From NCBI GenBank assembly GCA_937139435.1, contig CAKZPX010000212.1, positions 1 through 5,617 on the forward strand: a stretch of DNA of 5,617 nt, written 5' to 3'. This document shows positions 1 to 4,572 of this stretch, in pieces (within the stretch, counting starts at the first letter, position 1; each line of letters starts with the position of its first letter). The position numbers were made by a program, and so were the translations under genes. This DNA comes from an uncultured bacterium (lineage in GTDB: Bacteria > Hydrothermota > Tepidihabitantia > Tepidihabitantales > Tepidihabitantaceae). The notes beneath the pieces are model-generated. The model was not told the DNA's origin. It searched no databases and worked only from the letters and a program-made list of their open reading frames with translations.

Positions 1-1348
1 TAACTCCTTTTATCTTTTTCTCAATCCGACAGCCAAGCCTGCCATCGGCAACCCGCACATAAACACCGTCGCCCTTATCCACCTGTCCGATACTCTTTAC
101 CACACTTCCATCCGGTTTCTGACATATTGAATACCCCCGGGAAAGACTGGCCAGCGGACTCAAAACATCTAATCGTGCCAGCGCCTGGGTCAAACGGCTC
201 TCGGCATCATTCCTCACCCTGGTTATCTCCCTTCCCATTCGGAGGTAGATGTTGTCCAGCTCTCTTCGCCAGCGAAGCACCTTCTCAACCGGATTCTGCC
301 GGCTAAGGCTTTCGGTGAGGATGTTACATATCCTCTGCTGCTCACCAATCGTCTGAAACAACGCCTGGACCATTGTGCCGCGCCACACCTCTACTCGATG
401 TTGCGCCTCTGCCAGCCGCCGACCAACCTGCTCAAAACCCCGATGCTTCACCAGTTCATCAATATGCTGGGCGCAATTAAAAAGGTAATTCTGAATCCCG
501 TCACACATCTGTGTGACCAGTTCTGTCAAGCGCTTCTCCAGTTCTTCCCAGCCCTGAGCCACAATCTGCGCTGCAGCTGTTGGGGTTGCTGCTCGAACAT
601 CGGCAACGAAATCGGCAATGGTAAAATCAACCTCATGTCCGATACCGGTGACCACCGGTACCCTTGAGGCAGCAATCGCCCGGGCAACAATCTCTTCATT
701 AAAAGGCCAGAGATCCTCTAACGACCCTCCGCCCCTGCCCACAATTATCACATCCACATCTTCCCGGCTATTCAGATCAACAATCGCCCGAGCAATCTCT
801 TCAGCTGCGCCCTCCCCCTGCACCAGAACTGGATATAAAAGCACTTTCAGGTGGGCACGATGCAGTCGCAAAGTCTTGAGCATATCATGAATCGCGGCTC
901 CTGTGGGTGAAGTGACAATACCTACCACCCCGGGCAACCTGGGTAAGGAACGCTTTCTTTCCCGGTCAAATAACCCCTCTTTTTCCAGTTTGCGTTTCAG
1001 TTCCTCAAACGCCCGCTGAAGTACACCCAGCCCCTTAGGTTCAATTGTATCCAGAATCACCTGATATCTACCGTTCGGCACATAAACTTCCAGCCGACCA
1101 TGTCCAATAATCAAGTCTCCGTCTTTCGGACGGAATTTCAGCCGCCGCGCCGCATCCCGAAAACACACCGCCTGAATCTGGGAGTTCTCGTCCTTAAGCA
1201 CAAAATAGATATGTCCGGAGGTATGCACCTTGAAATTAGATATCTCACCCACAATCCAGATATCGGAAAAGTACTCCTGCAGCATTCCGGCAACAAGCCG
1301 GTTGACCTGTGCTACCGTTAAAACTCTCTCCGCCGATATTGCTGCCAT
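1..1348 (-). CDS. xseA: Exodeoxyribonuclease VII large subunit, 3' end cut by the window
   Basis: XseA is the catalytic subunit of exonuclease VII, a cytoplasmic metal-independent nuclease that degrades single-stranded DNA from both ends in mismatch repair and DNA damage processing. The frame is open for 449 codons and continues past base 1; E. coli XseA is about 456 residues, so very little is missing. Residues 9-105 form the N-terminal OB-fold (IWIVGEISNF at about 30-39). The catalytic domain has GIVTSPTGAA at 143-152, GRGGGSLEDLW at 204-214 and GIGHEVDFT at 235-243. Asp155, Arg205, His238 and Asp241 coincide with the residues I recall as essential in the E. coli enzyme. A long helical coiled-coil segment (about 262-385) follows, then the typical C-terminal SPLASLSRGY motif. 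The ATG at 1348 is chosen because an in-frame stop (the hbd stop) lies only 9 bases upstream; AGG at 1356-1354 is a weak ribosome site, so translation may be coupled to hbd. Confidence 0.96.
   Translation of the reverse strand, partial: MAAISAERVLTVAQVNRLVAGMLQEYFSDIWIVGEISNFKVHTSGHIYFVLKDENSQIQAVCFRDAARRLKFRPKDGDLIIGHGRLEVYVPNGRYQVILDTIEPKGLGVLQRAFEELKRKLEKEGLFDRERKRSLPRLPGVVGIVTSPTGAAIHDMLKTLRLHRAHLKVLLYPVLVQGEGAAEEIARAIVDLNSREDVDVIIVGRGGGSLEDLWPFNEEIVARAIAASRVPVVTGIGHEVDFTIADFVADVRAATPTAAAQIVAQGWEELEKRLTELVTQMCDGIQNYLFNCAQHIDELVKHRGFEQVGRRLAEAQHRVEVWRGTMVQALFQTIGEQQRICNILTESLSRQNPVEKVLRWRRELDNIYLRMGREITRVRNDAESRLTQALARLDVLSPLASLSRGYSICQKPDGSVVKSIGQVDKGDGVYVRVADGRLGCRIEKKIKGV
4..11 (-). promoter_or_regulatory. 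Ribosome binding site, probably for xseB just outside the window
   Basis: On the minus strand the last bases read AAAAGGAG then TTA, a strong Shine-Dalgarno sequence inside the final codons of xseA. In many bacteria xseB, the small exonuclease VII subunit, directly follows xseA with overlap or minimal spacing, so this site most likely serves xseB. The xseB start itself is not in the window, so the assignment is inference. Confidence 0.5.
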
Positions 1349-1357
1349 TATTACCTG

Positions 1358-2212
1358 TTACCCACGGTAATCGTAGAATCCTTTCCCGCTCTTCCTGCCT
1401 AAAAATCCTGCCGCCACCATCCTTTTTAACAGGGGGCAGGGACGATATTTGGGGTCGCCCAGATCCTCGTAAAGCACCTCTAATATCGCCAGCACCACAT
1501 CCAGTCCGATCAGATCAGCAAGTGCCAGCGGACCCATCGGATGATTCATCCCTAATTTCATGACAGTATCAATTGCCTCTTTATCCGCCACCCCGGTCTC
1601 CAGACAGAATATCGCCTCATTAATCATCGGCATCAACACCCGATTGGAAACAAAACCAGGGGAATCATTCACCACCACCGGTATCTTGCCCAGCTCCTTT
1701 GCTAAATTAACAATCTCATCTATAACCGCCGGTACCGTTGCCAGCCCCCGTACCACTTCAACCAGCTGCATCAGAGGCACCGGATTCATAAAGTGCATAC
1801 CTACGACCCGGTCGGCGCGTTTTGTTGCTGCCCCAAGAAGAGTTACTGAAATTGTAGAGGTGTTGGTGGCAAGAATTGTCTCAGGCACACATACCGCATC
1901 CAGCCGAGCAAACAGTTCCTTCTTTAATTTCACATCCTCAGTCACCGCCTCTACCACGAGTCCGCAATCCTTACAGGCATCAACCGTTAGCGCCGGCGTT
2001 ATCCGTGCCTGAGTTGCTCCTGCTGAATCAGCAGGCATCTTTCCCTTCTCAACAAGTTTCTCCAGTGACTTCCTGATTATCGCCAGCCCCCGTTCAACAA
2101 AACGCTCCTCCACATCCACCAGAACCACATCATAACCGGTTGCAGCAAACACCTGAGCAATACCTGAACCCATTGTTCCGGCGCCAATAACGCCAATCTT
2201 TTTACTCTTCAC
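1358..2212 (-). CDS. hbd: 3-hydroxybutyryl-CoA dehydrogenase
   Basis: This 284-residue enzyme catalyses NAD(P)-dependent interconversion of 3-hydroxyacyl-CoA (typically 3-hydroxybutyryl-CoA) and 3-ketoacyl-CoA, in beta-oxidation or the reductive butyrate direction; it is soluble and cytoplasmic. The length matches stand-alone Hbd/PaaH proteins (about 282 residues). The Rossmann domain begins at once, with GAGTMG at 10-15 and Asp33 at the end of beta-2, which favours NAD over NADP. Ser119 (in NTSTIS), His140 (in GMHFMNP), Glu152 and Asn190 (in NDSPGFVSNR) match the catalytic set of clostridial Hbd with an offset of two. The C-terminal domain ends with GRKSGKGFYDY, as in the family. The start is GTG, since no ATG is near and AGGAGG lies 5 bases upstream. 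It is the first gene of a likely operon with xseA, 9 bases apart. No thiolase, crotonase or acyl-CoA dehydrogenase gene is in the window, so pathway direction cannot be judged. Confidence 0.95.
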   Translation of the reverse strand: MKSKKIGVIGAGTMGSGIAQVFAATGYDVVLVDVEERFVERGLAIIRKSLEKLVEKGKMPADSAGATQARITPALTVDACKDCGLVVEAVTEDVKLKKELFARLDAVCVPETILATNTSTISVTLLGAATKRADRVVGMHFMNPVPLMQLVEVVRGLATVPAVIDEIVNLAKELGKIPVVVNDSPGFVSNRVLMPMINEAIFCLETGVADKEAIDTVMKLGMNHPMGPLALADLIGLDVVLAILEVLYEDLGDPKYRPCPLLKRMVAAGFLGRKSGKGFYDYRG

Positions 2213-2217
2213 CTTTT

Positions 2218-2223
2218 CCTCCT
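2218..2223 (-). promoter_or_regulatory. Ribosome binding site that fixes the GTG start of hbd
   Basis: A perfect AGGAGG lies 5 bases before GTG at 2212, and the next codons read directly into the Rossmann motif. A second identical AGGAGG sits at 2246-2241 on the same strand, 23 bases further upstream. It has no ATG after it, only ATT/TTG at 2230/2229. Confidence 0.8.
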
Positions 2224-2249
2224 TTTCAATGAATTAAAAACCTCCTATT

Positions 2250-2278
2250 AAAATATTCCAATCACACATAAAAGTCAA
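2250..2278 (-). promoter_or_regulatory. Probable sigma-70-type promoter of hbd-xseA
   Basis: On the minus strand TTGACT (2278-2273, 5 of 6 to the -35 consensus) is followed after exactly 17 bases by TATTTT (2255-2250, 4 of 6 to the -10 consensus). Transcription would start near 2243, about 30 bases before the hbd GTG. Element quality, spacing and position all fit, but this is read by eye only. Confidence 0.55.
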
Positions 2279-2339
2279 ACTTCTCCTGCCCATACCCAAT
2301 AGAATAACGTCTGAATTTATCGCCTCCCTGAATGGACAA

Positions 2340-2432
2340 TTTATTCCCTTATTGGAAAAACTATATTCTTGCTCGGCTATAACAACGCTACTAGAACCAA
2401 CCGCAAAACACCCCATCAGATAAGGGAATAAA
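2340..2432. repeat. Inverted repeat, 13-bp perfect arms 67 bases apart
   Basis: TTTATTCCCTTAT at 2340-2352 is the exact reverse complement of ATAAGGGAATAAA at 2420-2432. The arms would close a 67-base loop. No U-tract marks a terminator and no transposase is nearby. The arms could be a protein-binding pair, part of a structured RNA, or the remnant ends of a small mobile element; nothing decides between these. Confidence 0.5.
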
Positions 2433-2491
2433 ATAACAGGCTGAAGGATCATCTAAAACAAAAGCCGAGAAACAAAAAAGAACATTGTCGC

Positions 2492-2718
2492 AGCGGTGCA
2501 ACTAATTGATATTCATAGCGTTAGCGACTAATCAACCTGTAATCAAAACATCCCCAAAATCTCATAAGCACCAGGCAAGCAGCGGTAAGTTATATATTTT
2601 CAACATTTTAACTATCTAATCTCTAAATATAATCATCTGGCACAATGGTTGTTATATAAAAAATCAGGAAGCGGTAAAGGGGATGGTCAAAAAAGGGGGT
2701 TACATCCGAAGGAGCGGT
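2492..2718 (+). repeat. Four spaced copies of AGCGGT upstream of the acyltransferase gene
   Basis: AGCGGT occurs at 2492-2497, 2581-2586, 2670-2675 and 2713-2718, always on the plus strand. The last three extend to AGCGGTAA and the first two to GCAGCGGT. The first three copies are exactly 89 bases apart, while the DNA between them is not alike, so this is not a simple tandem repeat. Operator or activator sites are possible. Chance in a 575-base gap is unlikely for four copies but cannot be excluded. Confidence 0.35.
2638..2653 (+). promoter_or_regulatory. Candidate sigma-54 (-24/-12) promoter of the acyltransferase gene
   Basis: TGGCACAATGGTTGTT matches the sigma-54 consensus TGGCAC-N5-TTGC-W with the correct spacing and a C before TGG. 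One mismatch, T for C in the -12 GC element, is at a normally critical position. Transcription would start near 2664, just before the stem-loop leader. An overlapping TATAAA (2655-2660) lacks a -35 element and is a weaker alternative. Confidence 0.4.
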
Positions 2719-2753
2719 AATAAGATATTGACCATCCCCTTACCAGTGGGGTA
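2671..2753 (+). promoter_or_regulatory. Structured 5' leader with two competing hairpins
   Basis: AAGGGGATGGTCAA (2677-2690) pairs perfectly with TTGACCATCCCCTT (2728-2741), and GT/AC extends the stem past a one-base bulge. The 37-base loop contains a small nested hairpin: TTAC/GTAA (2700-2703 with 2717-2720) around TCC/GGA (2705-2707 with 2711-2713). The CCCC of the right arm (2736-2739) can instead pair with GGGG at 2748-2751. It could also pair with the G-run of the ribosome site at 2777-2781. Mutually exclusive pairings just upstream of a start codon suggest a cis-acting translational or transcriptional switch. It matches no riboswitch class I know. The same arms could also be terminal repeats or an operator. 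Confidence 0.4.
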
Positions 2754-2774
2754 GTTGGAAACTAAACATAAATC

Positions 2775-2783
2775 GAGGGGGTG
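2775..2783 (+). promoter_or_regulatory. Ribosome binding site of the acyltransferase gene
   Basis: GAGGGGGTG ends 4 bases before ATG at 2788. GAGG is the anti-SD core and the long G-run is unusual. It supports the ATG at 2788 over the next in-frame ATG at 2827, which has no such site. The G-run could base-pair with the CCCC at 2736-2739. Confidence 0.7.
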
Positions 2784-2787
2784 AAAA

Positions 2788-3867
2788 ATGTTTGCCGAGC
2801 TACTCACCATAGAGCGCAGTAAAATTATGCGCGACCTGTTAGAGTCTTATGAATTCAAACCGTATTACTGGATCCTTCGTGATGACAAAGCAAAACATGA
2901 TACCGCCATTGAAATCCTTGTCCAAGACATTGCCCGTATCCTGAACCACGGGGGATTTGCCCATGGTTATTATATGGGTAAAAGGGTGGTCGGTCTCTGC
3001 GTGGTAAAATCAGACCCGCTCGCCAGCGAGGTTCTACGCGCACCCGCTTATCGGATAGCACACATTATCGCCCTGGGAAAATCAGAAACCCAGTTAATCA
3101 TCAAACAACTGCTCATTCAGGAAACTCTACGCACAATCCCGAATAGCATCTGTCTTGTTGCCCGCTGTCCTTATGCTGATCTCACAACCATTAATGCCCT
3201 GGAAAAATGCGGGTTCATCACCAGCAATACCAACCTGTTGTTTGCCCGGGAGTTAAACGACGGTGACTGGATGGTCACACCCGAGGAAAACTATGAAATC
3301 CACATCGCTCTTCCGGATGAGGTTGACGAATTTGATACCACGATTCTGGACATACCGGAAGGAACGCTCGGATGGGACCTCAAACTGCCTCCCAGATTCC
3401 TGAGCAAGGTGCATAAAGATTGGCTGCGCATCTATGCCAGCAGAAATGGTTTCCCTGATGGAAAAACTGCACTTCAACCAACATCTGATTCTGACCACGC
3501 ACTTTTAGTTGCCCAGGAACACGGACGTCCGGTTGCGGTACTGGCGGAGAGAATCCGTCCCGAGACAACTAAATTTCTTGGTTTCAGCGTTGGTTCAATT
3601 GACCTGATAACAACCGCACCCGAATACCGGACCAACGGTGTCTCCACCGCATTAATTCAAAAATCACTGACTTCCTTTTCTCAGGCTGGTGTTAAAATCG
3701 CCCAGCTGATAGTTAATGCCAGTGAAGGGATTAAAGTCCAGCAATATCAGCAGATGGGGTTCTTTGCGGTCGGCACCTGGGTAACAATGGTTCATTGTCG
3801 TCAACCTGGAAATCAAACAGAAAGGGTAAACAAAATGGCAGAATTATATTGTAGAGGCAACGCATAA
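2788..3867 (+). CDS. Tandem GNAT-family N-acyltransferase, WecD/RffC-like C-terminal domain
   Basis: The 359-residue protein appears to contain two GNAT folds. The C-terminal domain (about 185-340) is the better one. It has strand IDLITT, then motif A at 279-289 with Arg281-Thr-Asn-Gly284-Val-Ser286, the acetyl-CoA pyrophosphate loop, and QQYQQMGF at 318-325, the classic late GNAT helix-turn. The N-terminal domain (1-160) keeps a late motif NALEKCGF (136-143), but its motif A region (HIIALGKSET, from 92) lacks the R-x-x-G-x-G loop, so it probably does not bind CoA. A degenerate N-domain before an active C-domain is the arrangement of dTDP-4-amino-sugar acetyltransferases such as WecD/RffC. 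The sugar-nucleotide substrate is therefore a guess, and another small amine or a protein N-terminus is equally possible. No signal peptide or membrane segment is seen. It is first in its transcription unit, 77 bases before an SLBB-domain gene. Confidence 0.75.
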   Translation: MFAELLTIERSKIMRDLLESYEFKPYYWILRDDKAKHDTAIEILVQDIARILNHGGFAHGYYMGKRVVGLCVVKSDPLASEVLRAPAYRIAHIIALGKSETQLIIKQLLIQETLRTIPNSICLVARCPYADLTTINALEKCGFITSNTNLLFARELNDGDWMVTPEENYEIHIALPDEVDEFDTTILDIPEGTLGWDLKLPPRFLSKVHKDWLRIYASRNGFPDGKTALQPTSDSDHALLVAQEHGRPVAVLAERIRPETTKFLGFSVGSIDLITTAPEYRTNGVSTALIQKSLTSFSQAGVKIAQLIVNASEGIKVQQYQQMGFFAVGTWVTMVHCRQPGNQTERVNKMAELYCRGNA

Positions 3868-3927
3868 TTTACCTGGTTCTGCGACCGGGATAAAAGAAAG
3901 AAGAAAACACAGATGGACATAATTAAA

Positions 3928-3934
3928 AAGGAGG
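3928..3934 (+). promoter_or_regulatory. Ribosome binding site of the SLBB gene
   Basis: A perfect AAGGAGG lies 10 bases before ATG at 3945. It has the same style as the hbd site and belongs to the moderate-GC part of the window, whereas most of the gene it serves is GC-rich. The rest of the 77-base gap (3868-3927) holds a 6-bp G-U-tolerant hairpin (3872-3877 with 3884-3889) but no T-tract, so the acyltransferase and SLBB genes may be co-transcribed. Confidence 0.75.
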
Positions 3935-3944
3935 AAGTTAAAAA

Positions 3945-4277
3945 ATGATAAGGCACTTAATAATGGCGCTAACGGTCGGCATCATGCTCGGTATAACAGA
4001 CTACGGGCATGCCCAGGGTTATCAATCGGCTGAAGCCCCGGCTCTTGAGGTTCGTGCCGCGGTCTGGGGCGAGGTCAACCGTCCGGGCCAGTACGAATAT
4101 GTCAACGGCATGACGGCGTTGCAGGGGGTGACGATCGCCGGCGGGTACACCTACCGCGCGAAGCAGGACGCCCTCATCTTGAAGCGCGGCGGGGCCAACG
4201 CCCAAGGCGTGCTCGTGCCGCCGATGCAACCGATCATGCCGGGCGACATCATCGAGGTGCAGGAGCGCTTCTTCTGA
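3945..4277 (+). CDS. Small secreted SLBB-domain protein; C-terminus of a Wza-type polysaccharide export protein behind a foreign-looking N-terminus
   Basis: The 110-residue protein has a signal peptide (Arg3, hydrophobic 5-17, likely cut after GHA at 21-23) and one SLBB domain at about 38-106. GEVNRPGQYEYVNGMT (42-57), AGGYTYRAK (65-73), LKRGG (79-83) and the ending PGDIIEVQERFF are hallmarks of the C-terminus of outer-membrane polysaccharide export proteins, which end in PGD-I-V-ERFF. Such proteins are usually several hundred residues, with a Poly_export domain before SLBB; that domain and any lipoprotein cysteine are absent here. The first 20 codons use AGG, TTA, ATA and CTA, whereas codons after about 40 nearly all end in G or C. 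The frame therefore probably joins a signal peptide from one source to an export-protein tail from another, by misassembly or recombination. If genuine, it would be a minimal periplasmic SLBB protein able to bind glycans or an export channel. Confidence 0.7.
   Translation: MIRHLIMALTVGIMLGITDYGHAQGYQSAEAPALEVRAAVWGEVNRPGQYEYVNGMTALQGVTIAGGYTYRAKQDALILKRGGANAQGVLVPPMQPIMPGDIIEVQERFF
4010..4070. other. Composition breakpoint, possible assembly or recombination junction
   Basis: To the left, codons are mixed, A/T endings are common, intergenic DNA is AT-rich and ribosome sites are strong. To the right, codons are strongly G/C-ending and the non-coding stretch 4278-4572 is very GC-rich. The change occurs over a few dozen bases inside the SLBB reading frame. 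I see no direct repeat, tRNA or insertion sequence end at the junction. Confidence 0.55.
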
Positions 4278-4572
4278 GCCCGCAGCCCGCCCCGCCGCGA
4301 CCCGCCGGAGGCGCCCGATGACGGCGGCCGCGGCGTCGCGGCGCTGGGGCGAGGCGGAGGCGAGGATCCACGTGGCGCCGCCCGCCGGCCGGTGATCGGC
4401 ACAAGCAAAGCCGGCAACCCGGCCGAGACGGCTCCCTGATGTGGCGGTGCCCTGGCTGACGCCGGTTCCGAAGGCGCTCCTCGCGGGACCACTGCGGCCG
4501 TACCTTATCGACGGGATTGGCTCCGTGCACGGCCTGGGCCAAACTGGGGATGATCGGTACCGGACCCGCCGC
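4278..4572 (+). other. 295-base GC-rich stretch between the SLBB and glycosyltransferase genes
   Basis: No recognisable protein or RNA gene is seen. A GGAGG at 4307-4311 precedes a small frame (4318-4395). A short GCCGG/CCGGC hairpin with a 4-base loop lies at 4410-4423, with no T-tract on the plus strand. From 4396 the glycosyltransferase frame is open, so 59 extra residues (from GTG at 4441 at the earliest plausible start) could be coding. The translation there is proline/arginine/glycine-rich and resembles nothing I recognise. Confidence 0.5.
4318..4395 (+). CDS. Possible 25-codon small ORF or broken gene start
   Basis: ATG at 4318 follows GGAGG (4307-4311) with 6-base spacing, the best ribosome site in the GC-rich part. 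It encodes 25 residues rich in Ala and Arg (MTAAAASRRWGEAEARIHV and on), ending at TGA 4393-4395. It is in the same frame as the downstream glycosyltransferase, whose frame reopens immediately after the TGA. It could be the true start of a longer gene broken by a mutation or a second assembly join, a leader peptide, or a chance ORF in GC-rich DNA. No domain is recognisable. Confidence 0.25.
   Translation: MTAAAASRRWGEAEARIHVAPPAGR

Larger units (their letters stand above)
2213..2787. other. 575-base divergent intergenic region, AT-rich, no convincing gene
   Basis: This gap separates the divergent hbd-xseA and acyltransferase transcription units. It is clearly more AT-rich than the flanking genes. 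The longest frame, on the minus strand at 2452-2234, has no ribosome site and no recognisable domain, and I do not call it. The gap holds the hbd promoter at its left end and a 13-bp inverted repeat at 2340-2432. The stretch 2453-2630 shows only two of the AGCGGT copies, and a perfect TATAAT at 2628-2633 without a good -35 partner. A sigma-54-like site and a structured leader fill its right end. Confidence 0.7.

Noticed and set aside
1560..2012. A 150-codon plus-strand frame
   Set aside because: It lies opposite hbd, which carries every catalytic motif. The translation is Ser/Thr-rich with no domain.
2234..2452. A 72-codon minus-strand frame in the divergent gap, somewhat hydrophobic at its start
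   Set aside because: There is no Shine-Dalgarno sequence before the ATG, no family resemblance, it contains both arms of an inverted repeat, and it overlaps the hbd promoter.
2754..2766. AGTTGGAAACTAA resembling the end of a CRISPR repeat
   Set aside because: It occurs once only; no second copy and no spacer-length periodicity.
3872..3889. A 6-bp hairpin after the acyltransferase stop, considered as a terminator
   Set aside because: The stem needs a G-U pair and the sequence after it is purine-rich, not a T-tract.
4410..4423. GCCGG/CCGGC hairpin considered as a terminator or tRNA arm
   Set aside because: The stem is only 5 bp, there is no T-tract on the plus strand, and no matching tRNA arms are nearby. 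On the minus strand a TTTGCTT follows, but no minus-strand gene ends there.
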